From positions 124,001 to 188,000 of the forward strand of contig OY723313.1 of the NCBI GenBank assembly GCA_963210315.1: a DNA stretch of 64,000 nucleotides, in the 5' to 3' direction. Below, one piece after another: positions 32,901-41,533 of the stretch (position 1 is its first letter; each line of letters begins with the position of its first letter). This DNA comes from Rhynchopus euleeides (Eukaryota; Euglenozoa; Diplonemea; Diplonemida; Diplonemidae). The position numbers were made by a program, and so were the translations under genes. Below the pieces are notes generated by a model. The model made no database searches and was not told where the DNA came from. It saw only the letters and a list, made by a program, of their open reading frames with translations.

Positions 32901-35900
32901 CGGCGTCTCCCTGCTCCTCGTCCTCCTCCTCTTCGTACTCGCACTCCTCCTCTTCCTCAGCTTCTTCATCCTCTTCGTCCCCTTCCATAGCCGCGTCAGC
33001 AGCCGGTGAGGGAGATGGGGCATGGGATGAGGAGTCCGACGTCTCGTCTGTCGTCGCACGCCTGCCAGAGACGTAGGCGCCGTTGCGCCCCCATCGTGTC
33101 GCGAAGAAGACACCACCAGTAAGCACCACCGTCAGCGCCCGCGAGAGGTTCCCGTCCTTCGTCTCCAGGCGGAGCGCGTTCGTCCTGTCGTAGTCCACAC
33201 CGTTTTCGATCCCCGAGAAGGAAGGACGGTGCTTCGCCAGCGCCTTCCAGCCCTGCCGCCGCAGATTGTCGCGCAGCGCATGGTTCCGGGAGGACCGTGG
33301 TTCACCGGCGAGACACATATCCCCGATGGCACAGTCACGGATGTCGTCGCCCCACTCTAGTCCAGCAGCAGGGAGGGCGACCGAGATCGCGATGCCCACA
33401 GGGCCGAGGGCGTCAGCAGAGGAGAGGGTCGGGTGATCCTCGTACAGCACAGCGATTCGGTTCATCCTGTCCACCATGTGTGGGATGCGCACACACGTGT
33501 CGAAGAGATTGCACAGGATCCGGTAAGAGTTGGCTATCGCCGGATCTACACGGTGGGCTTTGTGCAGGATGGTGAGCATCGCGCCTACACTGCGGGAGGG
33601 GTGCTTGACGCCGAGGATGCCTGTCGTTAAACGGCTTCGAAGACGCTGCGTCGCCGTCTTCGACAGAGGGGCAAACGCTCCGCCCGACACCGTGCTCGAC
33701 ACGACATTCGACGCCACAATTTCCGCCCGTTGTCGTGTGCTCAGCGGAGAGGTCGGAAGTCGCATGAGCAGGGGTTTGTGGCTCTCGAGTCGCGCGTCGT
33801 TGCGGCGCACCTGCACCTTGTCAGAGACGCAGGCCTTTGCACCGAGGATCTTCGACGCTGTCTCAGTCGGGAGGATGTTGTCCTGAACACGCACCTGTCC
33901 CACGTATGGGTGTCGCCTCCTGAAACCCGACGAGCCCCTCGGGATCCCCATCGCCACCGTCTTCTTGACGTTGAGGGCCATGCCGGTGATGTTGCAGAAG
34001 CCTACCACGACATCGACAGCCTGCTGCACCGACGCCTCATCCTCCTGAGATACAAGCGTCCCATCGTCGGCGAAGGACTGCGAAGACACTGATGGCACGC
34101 GCACGTCGACGGCCTTAAACATGACCGAGAGGAGGGCGTTGATCAGGATGACCGATATAGGGCAGCCCTGCAGGATCCCGTTGGTCACCTCGAAGCGCCC
34201 GCCAACACCTAAGGGCAGCTTGAAGCGTCTCTTCAGCCCACTGTACATCGTTTTGAGGGGGCGCAGGATGCGCTGGTGCAGCCCCATGGCCTCCGCCAGC
34301 TCCAAGACGAGCTTCTGGGGTACCCGGTCGAAGCACTTCTGGAAGTCCAGGGCCAGCAGGTACAGCTGTTTGGAATCATCCAGGAGGGTCTCCTCAATCA
34401 GAGTCGTCAGTTCGTTAAGGACATCCTCGCACCTATGCCCCTGGCGGAAGCCGTGCTGCGTGTCCAGGGCCCACGTCTCCTGCCACTTCATTATGTCGAT
34501 GAGACGGCGGCACGCCCACAGGCGGTAGACCGCACTGGTGACCGTGATAGGCCGGAGGTTCGTAGGCGAGAGGTCTTCGCTCTTCGGGATCAGCGACACC
34601 AGGGCCGTGAGCAGCCCCTTCGGCCATTTCCCCGTCCGTTCCACCAGGTTGAAGAAGGCAGCAAACCCGTCCATGAGAGGGAGGGGCAGCCGCTGCAGCT
34701 CGTCCATGCGCCAGCCGTCGACACCACACGCAGCAGACTTCTTTTTCCTCCGCTTCAGCATCTCCAGCAAGTCGGAGCCGCTGACGTCTTCCACCTGCAT
34801 AGGGTGCTTCTCGAACAGCCCGTCGTACTCCCGTGCGAAAGGCGCAAACTCCGGCTCCGCCCTGTCGCCCGTGTACATCCGGTGGATGGGCGCCCAGGCT
34901 TCCATGAGGATGGCGTCCATTTCCGACACCTTCGCCGTCAGTTCACCGTTCCCCTTCTTCACCGTGTCGGCGGCTTGGCCCGGGCTACCCTTCAGGACAG
35001 TCACAAGGCTTTTGCGGTCGGAGGCGAACATCTGGCGCACAGTCCCCCGCCAACGCTGTTTCCGCGCCTTGCACGCCTCTCGGTTGATGTCGTGAAGGCG
35101 TCCGCGCACAGCATGCAGCAGCTTCTTCACAGTCGCGACGTCGGGGACGGAGCCCAGCAGGTGGCTCGTCACCCCACACTCCTGAGGTAGTTCACGTAGG
35201 ACGTTGCGACACTTGCGCCAGCAGCGGACAAGTTGCCCCGACACCGCGCCCGGACCACTTTTTACGCAGGAGCGAGCGCGCACGTAGTGCTCCATGCGGC
35301 TGATGGTCGCGCTGTACCTCAGCTCCTTCGCCGTCGCGACTGTGCCCAAGGTGGCGGAGCTCGGCGCCGCCACACGTACCCGCTGCGGTTCTCGCGCTGC
35401 GCCCCTCCCGAGGTATGACCGCTCCTCTGACGCCGCCACCTCGCTCCCGTCCAGCAGATGACGCTCGCACATCCCAGAAAGGATCATCCACGCATCCTCG
35501 ACTGCTTCCCGTTTCACCGCGTCGTAGAACGGCGCAAGGTCGGGTGGCTCCGGGGGTGTCTCGTCCGCGTCAGGTGACCGGGGGGGTGCAGGAATTGCAC
35601 GGGGCACCTTGTACCTCAGGGTCTCCTGCGCGAAGGCGAGCGAGTCCAGCGTGACACTCACCAGCGAGTGGTTCGGCACCCCAGCCAGCGAGGTCGAGCA
35701 GCTCACGAAACTTTGCGCTGCGATTCGGTTCATCAGGACGTAGTCGATTCGCGAGCTGGCACGTGTAGAGGTGTAGGTCGGCGGGGGGTCACCACCGCTC
35801 CTCGTAGCCTGGAGCACCGCTGCGTCGACCCACTCATTCTCCAGCGCTCTGCGGAGGGTCGGCGACCGCGCAACATCCGTGTTGAGGTCCCCCAGTACCA

Positions 35901-36438
35901 CCGCTGGAGCACCACCCACCTGCGCCTGCGCCTCGAACAACACAGAGTTCAGGAGGGCCTCCCTGGCAGCCACTGTTTTGTTGTCGCACCCCGAGTGCGC
36001 GTACACCACGAAGACATGGAGGAACGTGGCCCCCGACCCGAGCGCCACCATGCTGTGCATGACCCTGCCATCTTCAAACCCCGCAGTGATGGCGCTGTTC
36101 GGAACGGCGCGCGACACACACGGCTGGCGCACCATGGTGGCCACCCCACCCCCACGTTGCCCACACGCGATGTTGCCGGACGGCGCGTTTTTCGATCTCC
36201 TGGGGGGGCGCTCTTTACCCCACAGAAAGGCCCACTCCTGCGGACGCCCATCCCCCTTACGCAGCACCCAGTCGACCTCCTCTTGTTGGCGCCGCGAGCT
36301 GCAAGTCTCCTGCAGGCCCACCACGTGCGCCGGCACATCACGAAGCACGTCGAAGTGCGCGTCCAGTGAGGTCACATTCAGTGTCGCTACAACCAGGTTG
36401 TTGGTGGGGCCAGGGTTCGTTTCGATGTCCCCACCCAT
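29956..36438 (-). CDS. LINE ORF2: endonuclease-reverse transcriptase
   Basis: About 2,160 residues, uninterrupted; unusually long for a LINE ORF2. Order: a 2A motif GGDIETNPGP at residues 2-11; an APE-like endonuclease (VATLNVTSLDAHF, VVGLQETC, VVYAHSG, VVLGDLNTD, RIDYVLMN, NHSLVSV) to about 260; the RT near 560-860 with LRPITVTSAVYRLW, LYLLALDFQKCFDRVP, NGILQGCPIS and the catalytic FADD near 789; a CVHCDGADSDTPDHLWWAC knuckle near 1205. A dense Cys/His region follows at about 1515-1590 (CNAHSKPKCDEC to CGTCANVKTCCAAGHH), then an acidic, Ser/Pro-rich tail containing a ~158-residue duplication (GRRLPFSPS.PSESSVPRAQ twice) and a basic C-terminus. I use the first ATG (36438); the frame is open upstream to the ORF1 TGA. 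Confidence 0.92.
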   Translation of the reverse strand: MGGDIETNPGPTNNLVVATLNVTSLDAHFDVLRDVPAHVVGLQETCSSRRQQEEVDWVLRKGDGRPQEWAFLWGKERPPRRSKNAPSGNIACGQRGGGVATMVRQPCVSRAVPNSAITAGFEDGRVMHSMVALGSGATFLHVFVVYAHSGCDNKTVAAREALLNSVLFEAQAQVGGAPAVVLGDLNTDVARSPTLRRALENEWVDAAVLQATRSGGDPPPTYTSTRASSRIDYVLMNRIAAQSFVSCSTSLAGVPNHSLVSVTLDSLAFAQETLRYKVPRAIPAPPRSPDADETPPEPPDLAPFYDAVKREAVEDAWMILSGMCERHLLDGSEVAASEERSYLGRGAAREPQRVRVAAPSSATLGTVATAKELRYSATISRMEHYVRARSCVKSGPGAVSGQLVRCWRKCRNVLRELPQECGVTSHLLGSVPDVATVKKLLHAVRGRLHDINREACKARKQRWRGTVRQMFASDRKSLVTVLKGSPGQAADTVKKGNGELTAKVSEMDAILMEAWAPIHRMYTGDRAEPEFAPFAREYDGLFEKHPMQVEDVSGSDLLEMLKRRKKKSAACGVDGWRMDELQRLPLPLMDGFAAFFNLVERTGKWPKGLLTALVSLIPKSEDLSPTNLRPITVTSAVYRLWACRRLIDIMKWQETWALDTQHGFRQGHRCEDVLNELTTLIEETLLDDSKQLYLLALDFQKCFDRVPQKLVLELAEAMGLHQRILRPLKTMYSGLKRRFKLPLGVGGRFEVTNGILQGCPISVILINALLSVMFKAVDVRVPSVSSQSFADDGTLVSQEDEASVQQAVDVVVGFCNITGMALNVKKTVAMGIPRGSSGFRRRHPYVGQVRVQDNILPTETASKILGAKACVSDKVQVRRNDARLESHKPLLMRLPTSPLSTRQRAEIVASNVVSSTVSGGAFAPLSKTATQRLRSRLTTGILGVKHPSRSVGAMLTILHKAHRVDPAIANSYRILCNLFDTCVRIPHMVDRMNRIAVLYEDHPTLSSADALGPVGIAISVALPAAGLEWGDDIRDCAIGDMCLAGEPRSSRNHALRDNLRRQGWKALAKHRPSFSGIENGVDYDRTNALRLETKDGNLSRALTVVLTGGVFFATRWGRNGAYVSGRRATTDETSDSSSHAPSPSPAADAAMEGDEEDEEAEEEEECEYEEEEDEEQGDADLLGSQDSFDWDIVSDPAAEEADVRDPKLCVHCDGADSDTPDHLWWACSAFDSVRSQPQYEPLLQLDRSGWPPCLARYGVVPEGFQVDETLLHTLMGRIVLKRWELEAKMRRAGPLVHPWTAALSWPAEAFDFDVSSIPEKPAARLWPYSAASLRAILAWLAALQWTKQGTVSNIELALDFEIFTGKALQPSERSARTSNPAMAERGNLLWTMMGCLKRLCDQLSLPTPWPARREDRVGSLCSVGAGEVWGGMTPRPVFAGGAETIAALEASAEQACAAAGVDADGNIVRWGTNVFPDYTGIPRTTRASQWDGPRPPPPRSAIPVPVPRSLANTSLGPRKVCNAHSKPKCDECDNAKRNYALTIAACCRVHHHHADGLKVMCCETHHMTRCGTCANVKTCCAAGHHGRAPRVDQVASTDDDSSSCEDDSDSEGEEGSSGATEHDGDDAADAGSTSEEVPPSSEMDSDTTAAAAVKRTAIVLDASDEDSMGQDAVKRTAICLDHSDEGPSLWGAGIVCVRQPEWDMCASLLLLWPGVIEHLALCCPDDQPSEGELGSSAESSALTPREFPGFLFSPSPRMNTPASPTPRKMGAEHVTLDADESSGSQPDDARLAPPADTAPPPAPSPAPELVLHTDLLDGLQTPQSGSPPLPESATQRRSPSPCVGRRLPFSPSLPSESSVPRAQKRVAPIQETGESALGQRSFNNRRVEPQPPVSPGSPISASSLWPDEDSIMPPSELASPLPLSPAPSLVVDDSPGFQPVDTRLSPPSDTVSPPPPSPCQEPLVPLDTATPSLPDWQAETPSHQGGDTLSHECTSPSPYVGRRLPFSPSSPSESSVPRAQKRVAHMREADESALERCSFHNNRAGFPSSRTIISTARSGVPSPFPRASQALRFLERKTRAVRPSRSRFLQKQVLRAVPKRTRCIPSPTIFRSAAIPRSFQRVVAKIAPQYQQAQSPASSVCVSPLLYSATRRRAKPCGVT
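30311..31130 (-). repeat. 474-bp tandem duplication inside ORF2
   Basis: Two in-frame units (158 codons each). GTTGTTA landmarks at about 30,313 and 30,787 and CTTTCTGCGCGCGGGG-like blocks recur 474 bp apart. Both units encode a P(D/S)-rich stretch, then GRRLPFSPS.PSESSVPRAQ, then KRVA..SAL..SF.NNR. Confidence 0.8.
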
Positions 36439-36489
36439 CAGCAAGGTTACGCGGGCAGCGTCGGCAATAGAGCGCGGGGAGCGCAGTCA
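36427..36489 (-). promoter_or_regulatory. In-frame TGA then 2A (StopGo) motif
   Basis: ORF1 TGA (36489-36487) is followed by CTG and 14 more sense codons, without any ATG until inside the 2A motif (M at 36438), then DIETNPGP. D(V/I)ExNPGP is the 2A ribosome-skipping consensus. Confidence 0.8.
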
Positions 36490-38532
36490 CTGCCGCACAT
36501 CAGCGGAGCACACCGCGCAGGCGTGCACCTGGCATCCCTCAGTGAGGCACTTCCGGCGTACCTGGCCCTTGTTCCGGCTCTCCTCGCAGACATCACAGGT
36601 GAAGCCACCCACCACCTGACAGCGCGGCTGCTTGAGGGTGTCGTAGGAATGGGTGTGCTCAGGCGGGGGCGCGTCACGGCTGCGGCTGGGTGACACCGCG
36701 GACATCACCACGTGCATCAGCTTTGATGCCAGGGAGGGCGCTTGCTGGGAGTTGCCGTCGTCGTCGTCTGCGGCGTCCGTCCGCTTCCGCTTGGCCTTTT
36801 TGCCCGCCTCCTGCTCGCCACCCTCCATCTCCACCGTGTCATCGATGGCAGCCGTCGTCGTAGGCGCCGTCGCATCAGGGTTCGCAGCGGTGGTTGTCGC
36901 ACCCAGAGGGGGGAACTCCTTCTCGTCCTTCAGGTCGATGTCGGGGCGTTCGGGCAGGCGGACGTGCTTGCCCTTCTGCTGACCCTTAGGAGGAGTGTAC
37001 CGCTGCATCGGAGTCGGCCGGTTGTCCTCCTTCCCTGCGGGCCTGATCCACAGCGGCGGGTCGCTCAGCCGCTTCACCTGCACAAACTGCGGGGGTGCCG
37101 CCGACGCCACGATGCACGTGCGTCCGCCCTTCTGCCTGAAGGACGTGCACAGTTTCACGTCCCACTCCGCTGCCGTCAGCACACCCATCACGTCCGCCTG
37201 GTGCTCGTTGGCCCGAGCCCCAGTCACCACATACCGCTGCATCGGGGGTCCCTGATCCTGCGGAGCTGCTGCGTCCCCGAGCGCCTGCCGCAGTGTGTCC
37301 ACCTGGTCCGCCGTCGCCGCACGCACGAACAGCGCGCGCGTGCCATAGGCAAGGCCCAGTGCCGCACCACCCGCCCGCTTCATCGCGCTCAACGCCTCCC
37401 TCCTGGACAGGGTGGGCTGGAGGCGAACAACCGGCAACGTCTCGCCCCCCTTGTCGAAGGACAGCGTGCGCCAGAAGCACCCGTCCACCCCTGAGGAGGC
37501 CAGCAGGGCCTTGACACGGCCCGTCTCCACCCGCACCGACATCTCTTTACGCCCCGGAAGGGACGTCACCCGCCACATGTGATCGTTGTCCATCTTGGCG
37601 GATTTGCCACAGGCCGACACCACCGCACGCCGGCACAGCTTGCGCATCGCCATCAACGGGTCGCCGTTGATGCACTCCCACATCTCCCCCGTGGTGTGTT
37701 TATGGGCGACCGTAAAGGTCAACACCGTCGTCGCCTTCGGCACCTCCGCCGCCTGCTGTGCAAATAGTCTGGTGCAGGGAGGGAGCGTCACCTGGCCTCG
37801 CGTCATCGCGTAGAGCGGGCGCTGCGTCCCGTCCTGCATCAAGACGGGGAGCTGTTCTCCGCCCTCGAAGGGCGCTGCGCAGAGGAGTACGTAGCCGTGC
37901 GTCTCCTTCTGGTGCGCCCGCACGCCCGCCGCATCCAGCAACATGCTGGCCGCCTCCTCCGCCTCCTTGCCCGATGGGGCGACCCACAGCCCCCCGGGGA
38001 CCTGGTCGAATCCCGGCGTGTCCATCAGCGGGATGTTGCCCCATACCGTGGCGTCGACCAGGGGGGCGGCACGTGGCTTGCGGGCCACGTCTATCCAGGA
38101 GGAAGCTGTCGACTTATCCTGCTGCTTCTTCTGCTTCGGCTGTTGTTGCTTTACCTGCTGCTTCTGCTGCTGCGGCTCCGGCTGTCCCTGCTGCTGTTGT
38201 TGCTGCGGCGGCTTCGGCTGCTGCTTCTGCTGCTTCGGCTGCTGCTGCTGCTGCTGCTGCTGCGCCTCCGACTGGCTCTGCGGTAGATGTTGCTGCGGCG
38301 GTTTTGGCTGCTGATTCTGCTGTGACTGCGGCTGCGGCAGTTGTTGCTGCATCTGCTGGCGTTGAGACTGCTGCCGCTGCTGCGGGCCCGGCTGCTGCTC
38401 GAGCAGTCGGAGGACGAGGCTGAGGGTCGCCAGCACGACCCCCACATCGCCTTCCGACAACCTGTCGTTGTCCAACAGGGCATTCGCCCGTTGGACCAGC
38501 GCCTCGAGCTGCTGGGAGCGGCTGTTGGCCAT
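36487..38532 (-). CDS. LINE ORF1: Gln-rich protein with C-terminal zinc motif
   Basis: 681 residues from ATG 38532-38530 to a TGA at 36489-36487. The N-terminus (MANSRSQQLEALVQRANALL) is likely helical, possibly a coiled coil. It is followed by a poly-Gln/Pro/Lys block at about residues 45-145 encoded by CTG-type triplet repeats on the plus strand. The middle contains repeated hydrophobic units consistent with RNA-binding folds (PMQRYVVTGARANEHQADVM). The C-terminus has CDVCEESRNKGQVRRKCLTE followed by GCQVHACAVC, a two-zinc-like cluster. By analogy with other LINEs it should bind element RNA. The stop codon is in frame with ORF2 (see findings). Starts 44 nt from the element's 5' end. Confidence 0.88.
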   Translation of the reverse strand: MANSRSQQLEALVQRANALLDNDRLSEGDVGVVLATLSLVLRLLEQQPGPQQRQQSQRQQMQQQLPQPQSQQNQQPKPPQQHLPQSQSEAQQQQQQQQPKQQKQQPKPPQQQQQQGQPEPQQQKQQVKQQQPKQKKQQDKSTASSWIDVARKPRAAPLVDATVWGNIPLMDTPGFDQVPGGLWVAPSGKEAEEAASMLLDAAGVRAHQKETHGYVLLCAAPFEGGEQLPVLMQDGTQRPLYAMTRGQVTLPPCTRLFAQQAAEVPKATTVLTFTVAHKHTTGEMWECINGDPLMAMRKLCRRAVVSACGKSAKMDNDHMWRVTSLPGRKEMSVRVETGRVKALLASSGVDGCFWRTLSFDKGGETLPVVRLQPTLSRREALSAMKRAGGAALGLAYGTRALFVRAATADQVDTLRQALGDAAAPQDQGPPMQRYVVTGARANEHQADVMGVLTAAEWDVKLCTSFRQKGGRTCIVASAAPPQFVQVKRLSDPPLWIRPAGKEDNRPTPMQRYTPPKGQQKGKHVRLPERPDIDLKDEKEFPPLGATTTAANPDATAPTTTAAIDDTVEMEGGEQEAGKKAKRKRTDAADDDDGNSQQAPSLASKLMHVVMSAVSPSRSRDAPPPEHTHSYDTLKQPRCQVVGGFTCDVCEESRNKGQVRRKCLTEGCQVHACAVCSADVRQ
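38110..38400. repeat. CTG/CTT triplet-rich tract
   Basis: Interrupted (CTG)n and TTG/CTT triplets on the plus strand, encoding the poly-Gln block of ORF1. Confidence 0.85.
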
Positions 38533-38576
38533 GCTTTGGGAGGGGGGGGGGGCCTGATATGGCCTTCCAATGAAGT

Positions 38577-38586
38577 ACACCCGATC
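38577..38586. repeat. LINE target-site duplication, 5' side
   Basis: ACACCCGATC, identical to 29856-29865. Confidence 0.85.
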
Positions 38587-38662
38587 ACAACAGATCACAA
38601 CAAATCACAAGGCAAATGTTGTGATTTGTTGTGATTTTTTGCGATTTGTTGCGGCCAGTTGT
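38577..38662 (+). repeat. TTGTGAT repeat copy A, right part
   Basis: Continues copy A after the LINE: CACAACAGATCACAAC, GGCAAATGTTGTGATTTG, ending GCGGCCAGTTGT. Joined to 29865 minus one duplication it matches copy B across the junction. Confidence 0.85.
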
Positions 38663-39198
38663 CCTGGGCAAGACGTTAAACTACCTGGGAGGGCTTCCCC
38701 AGACCATGACGGGTGCTTGCACCAGGAGTTTGAAACAGCCACTCATGCCTTGCGATGCTCAAGTGCCTGCTGGACCCCTATGTCCTTCAGGCCCCAAAGC
38801 AGGCAACGATATGGGAGCAACCTAACAGGGGAGGTGAAGAGGGCACGGGTCTTAGCCTGATGACACACTGCAACCTCAAGGTGACTGGCGACACCTCTCC
38901 CACAGTCTGCGGCGACTCTGCCGTGGCGACAAGGCTTCCTGTCATGGGAGATCGCTGCGTGGATCAACGTGGCACCACCCGTGTGCTCGGCAGGTTGTTT
39001 CGGCACCTGTTTTCTCCGTGTCATGCTTTTCGTGAGCGTGTCAGGGATGTTGGCACACGCTGGGGAGGGTTCACATGATGACATAACATATATCAGAAGC
39101 ACACACCCACGTGGCGCTGTCCTTGGCAGGACTTTGAAAGTGCCGCCTTGATATCCTTGTTGGATAGAACCCTCATATCACACCCTCAATCAGCTGAC
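38663..39198. other. Intergenic DNA
   Basis: No gene recognised between the two repeat copies. Confidence 0.4.
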
Positions 39199-39238
39199 GG
39201 CCAGTTGTGATTTGTTGTGACTAGGTGTGACGTGGTGT

Positions 39239-39449
39239 GATTTGTTGTGACCAGTTGTGACGACTTGTGACCCTTTTGTGATGAGTTGTGATGAGGTGTG
39301 ATCTGTTGTGATCTGTTGTGATCGCGATCCAAAATTTTAAATTTTTGAAATTTTGGATCGCGATCACAACAGATCACAACAGATCACACCTCATCACAAC
39401 TCATCACAAAAGGGTCACAAGTCGTCACAACTGGTCGCAACAAATCACA
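39239..39449. repeat. Long inverted repeat, ~100-bp arms
   Basis: Arms 39239-39338 and 39345-39449 are nearly perfect complements around a short AT-rich centre; would extrude a cruciform or give a long RNA hairpin. Confidence 0.9.
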
Positions 39450-39646
39450 ACTGGCCACAACAAATCGCAACAAATCACAACAAATCACAACATTTGGCGT
39501 TGTGATTTGTTGTGATCGGGTGTGATTCGTTGTGATTTGTTGTTTTTTCCCCCAGCCTGATTACCCCACAAAGTGACATATCCCGCGTTTTGGAAAAACC
39601 ATATCCCGCCGGGTAGGGGGTCATATCCCCCCCGGGAGATGGGGGC

Positions 39647-39850
39647 ATCTCCCGCGGGAGATGGGGTCATCTCCCGCGGGATATGGGGTCATCTCCCGTG
39701 GGATATGGGGTCATCTCCCGCGGGATATGGGATCATCTCCCGTGGGACATGGAGTCATCTCCCCCCCGGGAGATGCCCACATCTCCCGCGGGAGATGACC
39801 CCATCTCCCGCGGGAGATGCCCCCATCTCCCGGGGGGGAGATGACCCCCC
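39647..39850. repeat. 22-bp palindromic tandem array
   Basis: About nine units of ATCTCCCGCGGGAGAT (a perfect 16-bp palindrome, or the CCCGTGGGATAT variant) separated by six-base spacers. The spacer is GGGGTC on the left and its complement GACCCC on the right, so the array is itself inverted about its middle (~39,765). Confidence 0.9.
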
Positions 39851-39955
39851 ACCCTGGCGGGATATCAAACCCGCGAGGGAGACCTCCCCCGCGGGATATC
39901 CCACCGGGATATCCCGTTTCCATATCCCACAAAATCCTGGCCACCGTGTAGTTCC

Positions 39956-41035
39956 TATACACACACGAGCCAGCACACAAACAGTGCCGGTCCAGGCGAG
40001 ACAGCATCGAAACCATCCTCCAGCACACACCGAAACTTGCGGTAAAAACTTCCGGCCGCAACAGAGGGGCTCGTCTGCCGTCGCGTTATGGAGTGCAGGG
40101 CGGAAGGGAAGTGAGGGATGATCCGTTTGTGTGCAGCATTGCTGCGTGGCAGCGTGTCTCCCCCTTAACGCACTTCCCATGCCCTGAAATGCCGCGCACG
40201 CTTTACGGCGTACGCACAATCGGGCCGTGCCGCAAGTAACACACACACACAATAGCATCCGACACGCCTAGCGGTGCCTCCGAGGCGTTTAATGGCATGC
40301 GAGGGGTAGGGGTAGGGGGTAGGGGACAAATCAGAGAAAAAAGAGTCAGGACACCCAAACCCCATTGCTCGGATTGCAGGTCGCGGTCGAGAGACCTGGT
40401 AGGCGGTGCATCCAGCATATTCGGAATCCTGGAAGCGGTTGGGGGCCTTCCCTCAGATCACGCGCAGAATGGCAATCCGGTCAGCACTTAAGGTGCCCGC
40501 ACCAGGCACGGTTCCCAGCACAGAGATCTGGGAGAAGAGCCCCCCTGGGCAGAACGGCCAAGCTAGAGGAGGAGTTAGAGACGACGTGATGGGATAACAA
40601 ACCCCTCCCCTCCCAACGTGTTTATTTTATCCTGGTGTCGACGCCCGACTGCCTGGCGTAAAGGATGACCAGGCCAGCACAATTGACGCCCAGTTTTGGT
40701 TGGAGAGGACGGGGGAGGGGTGGTGGGCGGCAGGGGCAGAGGGCAGGGCCTGCAGCAGAACGCCGCTTCCTTGAATGAACTGCCCGATGCCTTGTTAGTC
40801 TGGGGGGTGGGTGTCTAGTGTTTGGGCTTTTCGGGATTCGCTACCTGGTTGTTCGATCAGAGTTTGTAGTTTGGGCGGGGGGGGGGGGGGGTAGGGGGGG
40901 TCATAAGCCCGTACAAAACCAAAATTTTCGACATACCATCAGAGCCGCCCTAATACCTGATCTGACCCGAAAATCCGACCCATACCCCCCCGGAAACTGT
41001 CTGGGGCCCACTTGTGACACCTGATACGCACTTTT
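39956..41035. other. Intergenic DNA
   Basis: No gene recognised. (GGGGTA)n-like tract at about 40,302-40,324 and a G-run at 40,876-40,890. Confidence 0.4.
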
Positions 41036-41158
41036 GTGATGATTTTTTGGGGTCCTAAAAAATGTACCTCAGTTTCGTACCTTGCCTTTGTACCTGAACC
41101 ACTCCCGACCGCATTATTTCGTTCTTTGCAAGGGAAGGGTGTCACTACGCTCACTCAG

Positions 41159-41533
41159 CACGCCGAGCAACACATGCCGCGTGCCCAGGGCCTCGCAGAG
41201 GTGTCAGATGCTGCTGCAGAGGAGTACCTTGCTCGAAAGACGCTCGCCAAACGGGAGATGTGCGGGGTCTCGGCAGAGAGCGTTGTGGCAGACCTGCGTA
41301 AAAAGAAAACGGCACACGACATCGGTGAGGCGACATTATTTCGGGCGCTCCGTCGGGCTGGGTACATAGGAGAGCGAGTGGGACGTGGTGACGACAGATA
41401 TATGCAGTGGTGCATCAACTGCACGCACGTGCGGGAAAAGCGGCGTTCCTTGCTAGCCAAGAAAGATGTCACCTGCACTCCTACTCCTCCCGTGTGCCTC
41501 AGCACAAAAAAATACCGGACGGGCGACGCGTGA
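41159..41533 (+). CDS. Hypothetical, helix-turn-helix-like
   Basis: The frame is open from 41036; protein-like sequence begins around HAEQHMPRAQGLAEV. The part LAKREMCGVSAESVVADLRK, then TLFRALRRAGYIGERVGRG, resembles the paired helix-turn-helix N-terminus of Tc1/mariner-type transposases, in which a TLxRxLRxAGY recognition helix is typical. No DDE catalytic part follows. It is the only protein-like plus-strand frame in the central part of the window. Either a transposase remnant or chance. Confidence 0.3.
   Translation, partial: HAEQHMPRAQGLAEVSDAAAEEYLARKTLAKREMCGVSAESVVADLRKKKTAHDIGEATLFRALRRAGYIGERVGRGDDRYMQWCINCTHVREKRRSLLAKKDVTCTPTPPVCLSTKKYRTGDA

Larger units (their letters stand above)
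29866..38576 (-). mobile_element. Full-length two-ORF LINE, 8.7 kb
   Basis: Non-LTR retrotransposon with both ORFs open, bounded by a 10-bp target duplication (ACACCCGATC). The 5' UTR is only about 44 nt (38576-38533). ORF1 is 36487-38532 and ORF2 29956-36438, followed by a ~90-nt 3' UTR ending CCAAATTGCAATAC without a poly(A) tail. ORF1 is Gln-rich; ORF2 has an APE-type endonuclease, a reverse transcriptase and a long C-terminal extension with Cys/His clusters, and no RNase H that I can see. The intact frames and exact duplication indicate a recent insertion. A 2A motif at the ORF2 N-terminus recalls trypanosomatid L1Tc/ingi and some animal LINEs. Confidence 0.92.
39199..39955 (-). repeat. 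TTGTGAT repeat copy B, uninterrupted
   Basis: Inverted relative to copy A. Contains, from left, a long inverted repeat built from ~10-bp TTGTGA(T/C) words, the LINE-free equivalent of the insertion site near 39,515-39,545, a 22-bp palindrome array, and ends with the complement of GGAACTACACGGTGGCCAGG. Probably a non-autonomous foldback transposon; TTGTGAT words at the left could be binding sites. Confidence 0.8.
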
